Source: Acridotheres tristis (Eukaryota > Chordata > Aves > Passeriformes > Sturnidae). From it: a stretch of 64,000 bases of DNA. The stretch covers positions 13,368,501 through 13,432,500 of the forward strand of contig CM072891.1 of assembly GCA_037013685.1 (NCBI GenBank), written 5' to 3'. Position numbers and translations under genes: made by a program. This document shows positions 40,090 to 52,200 of the stretch, one piece after another (positions within the stretch are counted from its first letter, which is position 1; each line of letters begins with the position of its first letter). The notes below the pieces were generated by a model. That model ran no database searches. It saw nothing but the letters and a program-made list of their open reading frames with translations, and was not told the origin of the DNA.

Positions 40090-40751
40090 TTATCTGCTCT
40101 GAGACAACCGCGACATTAAAATGCCGGCACGCCCGGCTTGGTCTCCGAGCATCTTTCAAGAGGGACCCGGCGATGTGAGCCTCGCTCCAGGGCCAGCTGG
40201 CGGTGGCCCTGCAGCTCTCTGTGCAGCCAGGCTTTTCCCTGGCACCACTTCACCTGGAAAAACTATGCGTGGTTCCCCTGCGCGCACATTTATTCCCTTG
40301 TGCCTTTTTCAGGGAATCGTAAAGCGGTCCTGGAAACCACGCGGCCGCGACCAGCACGACCGAGGCGCCGTTTGTATGGCAGAGAGGGACTGGGACAGCC
40401 TGGCTGCCGACCCTCGGTAGCTCCAAGCCGTCGGACATGAAGCCGTGAGACCCCCTCCGGCAGCCCCCCGACGGGCTGGGTGGGACCGGAGCCTTTTGTT
40501 TCTCCCGGGGTTTTATTTCCATGGATGCCCCCGCTCCTCCTTCCCTCGCAGGAACCCGGCCCCGGGACGCCGCTCTTTGTTCCCACGCCACGACGCGGTC
40601 ACAGGTGGCCCACGCGTAACCCGCACAGGAGCCACACGGGGCACAGGTAAACCCGGCGCTCCTGGCGGCGGGGCCGGCCCGTCGGGGGGTGGCGGTGGCG
40701 GTGCTGCCGGTGGCAGTGAAGGCGGTGGCGGTCCCGCCCGCCGTGGGCCGG

Positions 40752-40778
40752 CGCGGGCGGGGCGGGCGGGCGCGGTAA
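40752..40778 (+). promoter_or_regulatory. Cluster of Sp1-type GC boxes
   Basis: Overlapping GGGCGG and GGCGGG hexamers occur in a row here, about 140 bases before the putative exon 1 donor. Such tight clusters are typical of core promoters in CpG islands. Confidence 0.55.
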
Positions 40779-40799
40779 AGGCGGCGCCGTGCGGGGGCC

Positions 40800-40919
40800 G
40801 GGCTCAGTCTGGCTGCCTGCGGGCTGCGCGGCACCGCGGGCGGCCCTCGACCGCTCTGCCCATGGGGCAGCTCAGCCGAGCCCTCGGGAGTGTCCCCCGC
40901 CGCCGGGACCTGCGCTAGG
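40800..40919 (+). other. TP53I11: Probable non-coding exon 1 (5' UTR) of TP53I11
   Basis: This GC-rich segment lies just downstream of clustered GC boxes and ends in GCTAGG followed by the strong donor GTGAGT. The coding exon is about 16 kb downstream and has no promoter-like CpG island of its own, so this is the best candidate for the leader exon. An ATG at 40862 opens an 18-codon upstream ORF whose TAG (40916-40918) stops one base before the donor. The transcription start is not visible; about 40800 is a guess placed after the GC boxes. The link to the coding exons is inferred from strand, donor quality and location, not from a transcript. Confidence 0.5.
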
Positions 40920-41059
40920 GTGAGTGCTGTGCGCGTCCCCCCGCGCCGCGGACTTTGCCCGCCGCCGCTCGGGGTGCCGGGGATCGCGGCCGTGCGCCCC
41001 GCGGGAGCCCGGTGCTGGCAGCCGGACCACGCTGTCCCCTCCAGTCAGCGCGGACTGGG

Positions 41060-41096
41060 GAGGGATGGATGGACCGACGGACGGACGGATGGACAG
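41060..41096 (+). repeat. Tetranucleotide (GGAY/CGGA) simple repeat
   Basis: About eight to nine tandem copies of GGAT/GGAC-type tetramers lie in the CpG island just inside the putative first intron. Confidence 0.8.
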
Positions 41097-44000
41097 AGGC
41101 TTTAAGGAGAGGGATCAGCCCTTGTGCTGGCTGCGCATGGCTGCGACGGGACCGTCTCCGTCCTGGCCGTGCCCGGTCCGGTGGGATGGCTGGAGGAGGA
41201 GGTGGTGGAGAGTTGTGTCCCGGTGGGAGGGTGCCAGGTGACTCCGAGCGTTGGAGGGACAGCAGCCGTGCCGCCTTGCGAGGGGATGCGCAGGCGGTCC
41301 CTTGGCTTTGTGGCGAGGGCTTTCTCCTGGCTGTTACTCGACTCAAAGGCAGGGGTCCGATGTCGCTTCTTTCCTGGAAGTGCTCCGTCCTTTTCCGCGT
41401 GCTCGGGAAGCGTCACAGGAGGACCACGGTCCCTAGATGAGTACTTCAGGTGCCTGAAAGGGGTGGCAGAGTCCTGACCACTGCTCAGGCTGGGGGGTCA
41501 GCCGCGGTGGCTGAGCGTTGCGTCGGGTTGGGATGAGGGAAGCTAGCACAGCTGTGCGCCCGTGGGATGCGATCCTGTAGGTGTGCTGGGGAACCCTGGC
41601 TGCAAGGAGGGTTTGGCCGTGGTGGACGAGGAGGTGCTGGGGGGGAAGAGAGGGAGAGGGGCAGGGGGAGGCAGTCGCGATGCGGGAGGGAGCCGGGAGA
41701 GACGCCTTGCCATCAGAGAGGGGAAGGTGAGGAAAGCCAGCTCTCAGCGGGCTCTGCATCCCCGCCAGAGCTTGCACATTCCTGCTTGCTGAGCGGTCTG
41801 CTGTGCCTCTTGCAGGGTCTGGCTGTCCCATCTGAGCAGGTGCATGCTCTGTCTAGAACAGCAGCAGCAATTAGGCTTCTCTTTTGAGTTCGGCTCTGAC
41901 TGAGCAAACCAGGCTGAGCAAGAAGCAGCACTTTATTCAGTACCCGCTCCTTGCCCTGCCTCAGCGCTGCTTGGAGTTGGACTTGAGTGAGCCTTTTTCT
42001 TACCTGAGCAAGGAACCTGACAATCAGGGCTGCAAGTGATTAAATGGGTACCATTTAATGTCCTCTGTCTGCAAAGGTTGGGAGTTACAAATGCCAGCAG
42101 CAACCAAAGCTTTGTTGACATTAGGGTACTACTAGCACAGCTGAGCCATGAGAAACTACAGAGTATGCAAGAGCACTGGCTATTCTGGACTTGGCATAAA
42201 TAACTTGTTCAGTAATTCTTTCTGCAGTAGAGCAGCCTGCTGAATAATGGCATTCAGGGCCTGTAGATGAGGAAAGCGATTTTTAAACAAATAAATAGTA
42301 GTTACAGTTCAAACAGGGGAGTCTGCCCAGGGAAGAAGTTTTCTTAGAAAGGTTTTGGCAAAACCTCAAAATAAACAAGGTCTTAAGACTCAGCATGAAA
42401 GCACCTCAACTAGCCCTAGCCCTAGGCCTAGGTTGCATAAATACACACCTGATGCTTGCACAGCAGCGTGAGGGACACCATGAACCTGTACTGTACTGGT
42501 GCTCTCAGCAGTGAGGGGCTGGATACTGACAGCAGCTGGGAAAAGGGGCATTTGGGTGCTTTAGTATGTGTGTGTTCTTGTTCTTTGACTGCAGTGCAGA
42601 GCAAGGTGAAGGGAGCTCTTCCCTGTGTAGGTGGTTGTCCCAGCCAGGAGGCTGAGAAGGTGAGGTCTGCTCTATAGTCTCAAGAGAAGTTGGTCCTTTC
42701 TGCTTGTGGGCCTGTAGTGAGGTTTTATTGTAGAGATATGAACACAAGAGCATCTTCAGAGATGCACGGCAAGGCGAGGCTTGGGGTGGAAGGCCATTGA
42801 TCTCTTGGAGAATAAACCACAGACATGCCCTCCCCTGAGGTTTTCAGTCCCTTTGGGGCTGCTTGAAGGCTGGGGTGTGATCCAAAGGGAAATGTTTTCT
42901 TATTGTTCTCATTGAGCACCGAGTGCTGAAGTGTGCAAAATGCCAGGAGTACATCTGCAGCTGGCGTTCGCTTGTCCTGCAGCTCTCTGAAGGTCAACAT
43001 GTTGAATAGTAGGGGCTGGGAGGGACGGTACCACATGCTGGTCACAAACCTCACTTTGAGCTGTTTGGATCATGAAAAGTTCTGTGCCACGTGTGTGCTT
43101 GGTCCTCACGCAGTAAAGCCCCCAAATTTCTAATGAAAACTGCTAAATGCCATTGGAGCACAAAGAGTATCCCCTCTGACGCAGGCAGGATTGGCTGCCT
43201 TCCCACCGGGCTGCCCAGGAGGCTGCATGTTGACCTGGGAGGAGCTGTGCATGAGGTGGGGGTGTCTGTCTTCTCAGTGCTACGTTTTTGGCTACAAGCT
43301 TTCCCTTGGCACAGGATAAAAGCACACGTGAGCCAGAAAGATGTTGAGATTGTTTGTGTTTGACTTCTGGCCGGGTGCCAGAGGGAACGCTTGGCGACCT
43401 TGGCACTATTGGGACATTATTTATAGAACGTAGATCTTCTGGGTTTTGTATTTTTGATGTAGGAATGTGAAAATAAGTCTTGGGAGGAAAAGACCCCATG
43501 CTGGCCACAAAATACACTTGGATTTTTTCCAGAGCAGGAAAAACAACACTTAAGAGGTGACCAGGTGTTCCCTGTTCACATTGCTTTCTGCCTTCCCTTG
43601 GAAAATATGGGTTTGGTGCTGTCCTGGAGATTGCGGGCTAGCATGAGTTCACTCCATGTTCAAAAAGTTATTGTTCAAGATGCTAAAAGATGTTGAAAAA
43701 GAAATCCAGCTATAACCAAAGACACTCTCAGTAGTTTACAAGTGATAAATGACTCTCGGGCCTTCTTGGGCTTCTTCTGTTTGCAAAGCTTTGTGTCATC
43801 TGCAAGGCTTAATGCATCTCTGTGTGTTTCAGTGTTTCAGCCCATCTGTGGTGCTGATTAGTGTGGCTGACCCCGGATGACAGATGGAGAACAAGAGGCT
43901 TGGAGATGCACAGGGTTTTACTGGAAGGCCCACCATAGCTCTGCCTCTCAGGGCTCTGGTGAAACCCCAGTAGCAAACTTTTCTTCCGGGTTTCACAATG

Positions 44001-46445
44001 TGTGTAAGTCTCTTATCCTCATTCTGTGCAGTGGGTATATGTTCCAATTACCTAAATCTGTAAATGTCTTTCTGTCTCTCTGTATGCAAAGAACTTATTG
44101 AGCATATTTGTGCATTGGTTTTGATGGGGAATCCCTTGCCTAGGCTGTACCTGACTCATTTATACTACACTTTGGTTGGACCCTTACGCAGCTCATCTTA
44201 CAGGGCAAAAACCAAGGACCAGTGTCTGTAAGGAAGCTCTATTCCAGATTTATACTGATTGCTGCTGTCATTATGGGGAGGAGAGATACATTACCAAAAC
44301 GGAAATTATCAAAACAGTGTAATTGTGTATAGTGCTAAATGTTGAGCAGCTTCTGATGATGTTGGTGGTTGGGAACTGTGTGCTCACTTTCTGAACCTAA
44401 GGAGCCGAAATCAGAAGCCTAAGCACAGGGACTGGTAGCTGGCTCCATTGATGCAGAATTTCCTAGATATTTTTGTTGAGGATTTGTATTAACATACTTG
44501 AAGGCACAGAGGAGAGCATGGGGAGAAAAGCAGTTAGGAATAAATCCACGGTTCGGTAGTCTGGTCTCCAGAGGAGTGGTATTACAGGATAAGTTGGTGT
44601 AGTGGGAGATGTGCACAGAGGAGTGTCAGATAACACTGGCCACCTAATTATTTGTTTGAAGGGATTCTGTATTTTACAGGGAGATTAGTGTGCAGTCCCC
44701 TTTGCAGCTGCCTGCTGCTGCAAACCAGAGAGGAATCCCTCCTTTTCGTACTAAAATTAGGCGGCAGCACTTTGACTGCGTGGCCCAGAGGGGCAGGTGC
44801 AGGCAGAGCAGCACACAAAGGCTTGCAACCCTCTTGTTTTTAGCTGTATCCTGCCTGGCTTGAGAAAGTAAACAGCTTGAGTCTGTGTCAGCAGCCCAAA
44901 AAGAGAAAACCCACAAGTCTTCAGGAAACTCCGTGGGTGACTCAGACAGTGTTTTTGTCTGAGTACCTGTTCATTCAGTAACCCATGATGGCAGCAGGAG
45001 CACTTTTTGTAGTGGTGCCACCTTATGAGTGAAACAAACATCTGGTGTCAGATGTTTATGGTCATATACAGACTTGAGAAGCTCTTCCAGCCAACAGATG
45101 TTGTTCCAGGAATTCCACTGCTGAGCCTTAAAATAACCCCAGCCCTTGTTGGGAGCTGCAGTTTCTTTCTGGGCTTCCAGTTAGGGCTGCTGTAGATGGA
45201 GATGGATGTGATAAAGAGCAGGCAGTTTCCCAAGGACAGCTGTGCTTCCTATCCTTCCTGACAGCCAAGAAGGTGCCTTCAGTTCAGCCTTCCTGGCTGT
45301 CTGGCCCTGCCTTGCACCCAGCCAGGCAATAGCCTCACTCACTAGTGCCCTGTACTGTGTTGCTGCAAAGCTCTGAGAGATGTGTGGGCAATGCTGGAGC
45401 ACAGCCTGGTTGCAGACACTCTGCCATGTTGTATGGAGTCCTCAGGAAGGACTGTGTTGTGGAAATGGAAGGCTGTATTGCCAGTCTTAACCAGAGCAAG
45501 CTATTTTCTGAAGAAACAAGGTATCTTAAACGTCCATGGTTCTAAGTCCCTCTTAGTCTTTCTGTTGGACATTTAATTTTAGCTGCCTGGAATTCCATTC
45601 ATGGTAGATGTTTGGCATATTCCAAGTAGGTAAAAAATGAGCTGCCTCCTTGCAGAGGGAAGAGGGAAATTCAAAAACCACAGGTCTGAATTCAGGGAAG
45701 CTAGGTGGCCTAGGAAGAAAAGTTTCTGGAGAAGCTGCTTAATAGTAATAAAGAGCACCCAAATATTACTCTATAGAAAGCAGAAATCTACCAGGAGTCA
45801 AAGTTTGCGCTGAACAGGACCAAAGAATTAAGACCTTGTGTCTGTTTTCCCAGGTTGTTTTCATATCAAGTGAGAGTAAAATTTAGCTGACTTTAATATC
45901 AGCATTGCTGGTGGAGTCTCTGTAAGTGCTGACCAGAAATCTGGTGTGCTTCTGAACAGCACGAACCCATGGTACATCCTTCCATACTCATCATGCTCTA
46001 CCGCTCTGCCCAGCGCAGCCGTTTTCTCCTTGGTGTGTATGAATGTGCTCTTGCCTTGTCTGCTGGCAAAAACCCATCAGGAATTCTTCCAATCCCTTCC
46101 ATGAACTGTGACAACGTCCACTGTTTAAATCTCTGGACAAGTAGGATTGAGGGTTGATGGATGGAGGAATAATAAAGCAATTGAGATTATCCCCTCCAGC
46201 CAATTTATTCCCTGCATCACATCCCCATGCAAACTGAGTGTCTGTCATTAGTCAAAGAACACTGGGGAGAAGAGGCTAAACTGAAACCCCCAGAGCCCTG
46301 GCTGCATGGAAATGACATTACAGTGAAAGGTAATGGGGAAGGTGTTGAACTAAAACCCGACACTTTTGTCATGAGCTCTCTAAGCAGGAGGCTGTGCTGT
46401 ATGTTTGCAGACAATGTATATTTACGCAGGCACAGTAGCACAGCA

Positions 46446-46465
46446 CTGTGTGTGTACACACACAG
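46446..46465 (+). repeat. Perfect 20-bp palindrome of TG/CA repeats
   Basis: CTGTGTGTGT is followed directly by its reverse complement ACACACACAG with no loop. It lies in TP53I11 intron 1 and could extrude as a cruciform or form Z-DNA. Confidence 0.9.
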
Positions 46466-49233
46466 AGTCCTGATGGACGATCCTGATATTACTGGAACTT
46501 GTTGTACACAAGTGTCTGAGACTTTAAAACTGAAAACGAAGGGAAGGTCCTTAAACAACCCTTGATAGTAGAGATGGGACATCTGGCAATGCTGCGTTTT
46601 CCATGGTTACTTGAGACCTTGATTTGTCAGCGCTGCTGCTGCTATCATTTGGCTGCCTGAATCTCTCTGTTTCCTCCTTGTCCCTGGGTAGAGGAATCAA
46701 GAAAAAATATGGAGAAGAACTAGTCAGTACTGCTTTTATCATTTTTTTTCCCTAAGACTTCTCTTGCATGTGCCAGACAAGATGGACAGAGAGCTCCTGC
46801 AGGACCTCTCAGTTCTCAGATACCCCTTGTCACCAAGGCTTTTGGTGCCACATACCAGTGTCCACCCCTTTGCCTTCTCTCTGCTATGAAAAGGGAAATC
46901 TTGCTTCAGTTCCTCAGGCTGATGTGGGTCCTTTGAGGCTGTGACTATGGAACATGGCCTATGCCCTCCATACCATTTTCTTGCATGTTGTCTATTTTTT
47001 TCATAATCCTAGTGTGGCTCCATACTGTGAGATGGACAAAACTGACACAGGGTTTGCCTAGGATCAGGTAGTGAAAAGTTCACTGCAATGCAAAGCAATC
47101 AAAAGCCTAGTGTTGCTCATCATCTAGGCTCCTCCTGGGGTATATGGAAAGAGGTGAAACACTGCAGGGGACGATGCATCTTGTCCTAAAATGGACACCT
47201 CTGGGGGTTGGCTCACCCTGCCTGTTTCTGAGGGAGCCTAAAAGAGGGAGGTGAGGAGATGTACAGATTCAAATTGTAATTGATGCTTCCTAACTCCACT
47301 CTCTCCACCCATGAAGTGCTTTGACTCTGGGCTGGGGGCAGACTGGCTACGTGTGCTCCTCACAGTACACATACACTGGTCTTTTGTGGAAGCTGGAGAA
47401 ACCTGTCATGCATCAGAGACATTGTCTCTTTCAATCTCCTTTATATGAGTTCCTTTTTCTGACTAAAGCTTTCTAAAGGGTACTTGTGTGCTGAATAGCT
47501 ATTGTTGATAATGCATGATATGAAATCCAAAAGGAAGGCTCTGATTAAATGCCATGCACTTCACAGTCGGGGAATTCAAAGAGCCTTGTTGATCTGTGCA
47601 TAATTCGGGGCTTGACAGCTCATGCATAAACAAACATGTGCACATCCACATACATGGGTGTGTGCAGAGTTTTCCCCTGACTCAGCAGCACATAATAGCA
47701 AAGTCAGGTGGGTGAGCTCCGGAGGGGTGGGTGCTGTGCTCGTGGGGAAAGCCTGTGAGTTCTTCAAGACTCTGACTTGAGAACCACACTGGAAAATGCA
47801 GTCACTTGTTTTTAGTGTGGTGGGCTTCCTTCTGCCTTCCTCCCCTGTGCAGCTCACTGCTGAGCTGTGACTGCTCTGATTTTCTGCATCTGGGTTGAGT
47901 CTGACCACGAGAATCTTCAGAGAGTTTCTGGTGTGTGTGAAGGCAGTATCCATGTGAGGTTAACCCCAAGGTTTCCGCAGTGCTTTCTCTCACCAGCAGT
48001 GAATGAAGACAGAAAAAAAATCTATGTCCTGCTAAGCTGGTCGTTAGTCAGGCCAGGAAGGGCACTTGTGCCTCTGACACGCTGTGTGTAATGACCCAAG
48101 TGCTGCACTGGAGTCCACAGAGCAGGCTGAGGTGTCATGACCTGGCACTGGTGGGATACAGTGGCTGGGCTTTGCTTATGGGATGTCTCACCTGCTGCAC
48201 ATGAGCTATATGAACTTCTGAGGTAGAGTTACTTTTCATGTACATTTGGGAAAATTAAGGTCTCAGAGGTTTAATGACCTAGTCTTGATTTTATGCAAGG
48301 AGCAGCAGTACTGCCAAACCTATAATCTAATAGTTTGGCTTTCAGGCTTCCTTCTCTGCGTGCTGTGCTGTAGTTCTGTTCCTGAAAACAGCTGGTTTCA
48401 CTTTCAAGTGCCTCATTGCAGGAGAGGGGGATACTTGTAGCTCCTCTTTATTCTGAGGGATACTGTGGAACAGTGCTCCACAGTCATGTCCCTGTGTACC
48501 ATGTGTTCCCCCTCTAGTGGGTTGCTAGAAGTTTCTTTTAAGGTATTTCACCATCGACTTGTGAATTAGCAGAGCCTGTGCTAGCTCTGGCATCAGCTAT
48601 TTAGAAGTTTTCCTCTTCTAAATCTGTCCTCTTAGCTCCTGTTTGCCCAACATGGGGAATTTTGCATCTGACATTTTTAGCAGTAACCTGTTGCTATAGA
48701 AACTGCTAAGGTGTCAGAAGGAGATTTTTGCCACGTTGGGATAGGCTACCAAGTAGTTGAAGTATGTGTTTTGTTGGGAGGCCTTCTCCATCATGTTTTT
48801 GCTAAGCAACTCACTGAGCCTCTCTGCATGGCTTATTTCGTGTCTTAAAAAGCCATGAGGGAGCAATAAACCCAGAGTTCTAATTGTATGTGAATGAACA
48901 GGAAGTATTGGCATAATGTTTAGGGAAGATGTGAGGTGGTGTTCCCAAGCTGCAGTGATGGGTCCAAGTGGTGTGTACCACTCCAGGGGCTGAGAGACCA
49001 CAGGTGGTATCAGTCCTTAGGGCAGTAAATGGTTGAGCTAGAAGCAGGAGTTGAGACTCTAAATGACATCTCCCAGGAAGGAGGCTGGGACAAGCTGCTT
49101 CTCTTACCCCTGGGACCAAAATATAGGTGAATGCCAGCATACTTGGGTGATCTGGTAGTCTGAATTCTCTTCAGTAATCAGTCAAGAGATTGTGCAGTGG
49201 GACTCAAGTCCACAGAAATCAACCCATGTCTCT

Positions 49234-49260
49234 TGTGTGTGTGTGTATATACATATATAT
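49234..49260 (+). repeat. TG/TA dinucleotide repeat
   Basis: A short run of TG that passes into TA dinucleotides; an ordinary microsatellite inside intron 1. Confidence 0.85.
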
Positions 49261-52200
49261 GCTCTATAACAGGGTTGTTAACAGCTCAGCTGTTGGCTGA
49301 TAGTTGCTTGGGCCATTTCATATCAGGCCTGATTTACAGAACTCCTGTGTCATAGAAAGAACCTTTATTGCTTGTACAATGAGAGGTGTGAGTCCTGTGA
49401 GTGTCTATGTGCCTGGGACTCGGGAAATATTCTGGCTAGACCAAAAGGCAATCTTCCTGCTTAATGCAAATTTATTCGTCTGCTCTTCTTCCTCCCTATT
49501 GTGTTTGCCTAGACTGCACATCTGGTCATATCATGACAGACTATGGAGATGAGAAACTCTTTGTTTTCAACATAAATGGAAGAAAATAATCTGATGCTGC
49601 TGGGGTGTCCTGCAGGAGTTGTTCTCAGGGGTTGCAAATTGTCCCGTGAACCTGGCTGGGAATCTGCTTTTGTGGTTCTGGAGTGGAACGGACTCATTTC
49701 ATCTTCCATTTCATGGTTGTTGGCATGTTGACAGTGTATAAATCTCAGTGGTTGCATTGTGCTGAGTAAGTTTCAGGATTGCAGATAGAGAACTAATGTT
49801 GCTGGAGGTGTAGATTGTTGTCTTTGGGGAGGGAATCCATCGAGAATGTCTTTGAAATCACTATTTCAGTGACAGTATACAGATGGATGTTGTGCCTGTA
49901 TGTGGCTCAGGGGACTTAATGTCCCGGATTGTAGTTTCTTAACAATTTTCTTTTGAGTTCTGGAAAAGGACAGAGGTGCAGGGAATTGTTGAGAATAAAG
50001 AGCATTGGCTTCCTGGAGTATTTATGAAAGTCTCCTGTCAGGTGTTTGGGGGCACAGTAGCAAGAAAATTTGGGGAAAATTTTTTTTTTCCCAAAAAAGG
50101 AAAAGTGCCAAGAAGCCTCATGTTACTGTGAAGGTTCAGTATCCAGCGTTGTTGTGGATAAGCAGCGCATGTATGGACTCCTCCCTGCTCCTCCCAGGGT
50201 CTTCCCATAGAGCTCCTTTGAGCCTCTCTTATACCTCAGGTGCAAGGCAGAGGACCTGAAATGCAGTTGCATCATATTTTCTGTAAAACTGACCTTTTGG
50301 TCAGTTTTAGTTTGGTTGAAGGGCTTTCTTAGTTTTTTAAGCTACTCTTTTTCAGTAGCAAGGATTGATTTACTTGGTTGGGGTTTTTTTTTTGGGGGGG
50401 GGTGTTTCGTGTGTTTCTGTGTGTGTGCATATGGGTTTTATTTTTCCTTCTAATGTTTCCCTGTAGAAATCATCTGCAGGACAGATGGCCCATTAAGCTT
50501 CTGGGGCTGTCTCTCACAAACACCTGTCTAAGGCAGCTGGGAATCAAAGAGGAATTCTCCTCTTTTAATGCCCTTAAAGAAAAACAGCACCCGATCCTAA
50601 TATGTTCTACTTCCCTCTCTTTGCCTGTCTCCATCCTCCCAGCTTCCTGGGAAACTTAACTGCTTGGTTGTGGCCATCTGTTGAGACAACGAGGGGCTGG
50701 GTGGGGAGGTGGCAGTCAGAGCCTTTGGGGACAGCAAGGGCAGCTTTGGGGTGATGGATTGCAGTGGCTGGCTGGGCTGAGTGCCTCGGTGGCAGAGAGC
50801 AGGATGATACAGGGGTGCACTTTTATGTAAGTAACACAGATGAGAGCTGCTGGAGCAGCTGTGGTACATTGGTTGTGCTTGTACCTTGCACCCTTTGTAT
50901 TTGCAGCCAAAACACACCTCAGTAGCCAGGGATGGGCTTCTTGAGACGGCAGGGTAGCGTGGCCAGGCTTGCACTTGGGGTGTGAGTGCAATGTGTGTGG
51001 CAGATGAAGGGTGAAGCCTGTTTGTCCCCTGAGCCCATACAGAGGGGCAGCGGTGGGGCCAGGTGTCCTGCTGGGCACCGTGGGGAGCCCTGTGTCCCAT
51101 GCCTGTCACCACAGCTGTGCAGGGCATGCTGTGCACATGCAGCATGTCACAGGCTGCCCTGCCAGCTGCTGCGACAGGCAAACAAGCATTTCTCCCCTGA
51201 GCTGCTGCCCAGGCTCCCATGGAGGGGTCAGCGAGTTGCTGCAGGTGGTGGCTGGCAGGTCAGCAGGAGTGAGGTTGCCGTGTTTAATTATAGCTCCCAT
51301 TTGAGAAACCGGTAGAGAAGCAGAGCTTTTTTTATCGAGTTCTGGGGAAATGGAGCACTTTACAGGTTTTGATTGCTGTACAACACATCCTGTGACACAG
51401 ACAAACTTTCCTGCGGTCGCTGCAAAAGGAAATTTGAAACGTACTGGCAATAAAATTCTGGAGATGGGCCGTACCTGCCAGATGCTATGGGATGCAGCCA
51501 ATAATGTTTTTTCTTGGGGCAGGATGTTTGTACAGCCACGAGGAGCTTGGGGACAAGAGCTGCTGTACCCAGGGGCTGCAGAGGAGCAGTGGGGAGGAGG
51601 GTGCAGGGGCTGAGCCTGCTTGGGCTAAAGCAACCCTGAAGCAGACGGAGGAGAGGATGCATGGAAAAGGCTGAGCAGGCTTTGGATGTCCTTTTTTTTC
51701 CGTGGTGACTGAGTAAGCAACACAAGTTAACTCTTTCCTCCCCAGCAGGCTGCAGAGGACTCATTGTCTCCTGTAGAAGGGTGATGCTGGCCCTATCTAT
51801 TATATTTGAGGTTGCCAGAGGTGCTGTAGGCACTGGGTGCCGCTGCCTTGTGAGTGGAGGCTTTGTGGTCATGGACAGCTCTCCACCTCTCACAAACAGC
51901 ATTGGAGGGCATGCAATGGTGTCTGGCCATGAGATGTGCTCAGCCTGAAGGGTGAGCTTGACATGTGCCTGAGGCTCTTGGTGTGTTGCAGATGATTTGG
52001 GACACGATCTGGAGGCACCCAGTGAAGGTGTTCTTTGACCTAAGGATCTTGCTTTGCATTTTCATCATGTGTAGGGGCAGGAAATCTACTGCCTAGGTTT
52101 GTAGGTATTCCCTAGAAATGAGAGTCTCCCTGTGCCTTTTAGAGTTGCTTAAGGGGCTGTGGCAGGACTCGGGATGAGCCTCTGTCAAGACATGCTTCCT

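Larger units (their letters stand above)
40090..41460 (+). promoter_or_regulatory. CpG island, likely TP53I11 promoter region
   Basis: Base composition changes sharply from the AT-rich flank to very GC-rich, CpG-dense sequence, and returns to ordinary composition at about 41460. The densest part is 40300-41300. Several GGGCGG boxes cluster at about 40750-40775, and there is no evident TATA box, as in typical CpG-island promoters with dispersed starts. It is the largest CpG island in the window and lies upstream of the only gene on the same strand. Confidence 0.7.

Noticed and set aside
40250..40918. Frames of 157 (+) and 194 (-) codons in the CpG island
   Set aside because: Stops are rare in GC-rich DNA. 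The products are low-complexity Arg/Pro/Gly/Ala with no domain; only the short uORF at the end is noted.
50597..51220. 207-codon frame on the - strand in intron 1
   Set aside because: No recognisable domain. Its composition follows the local base composition, and overlapping frames exist on the other strand.
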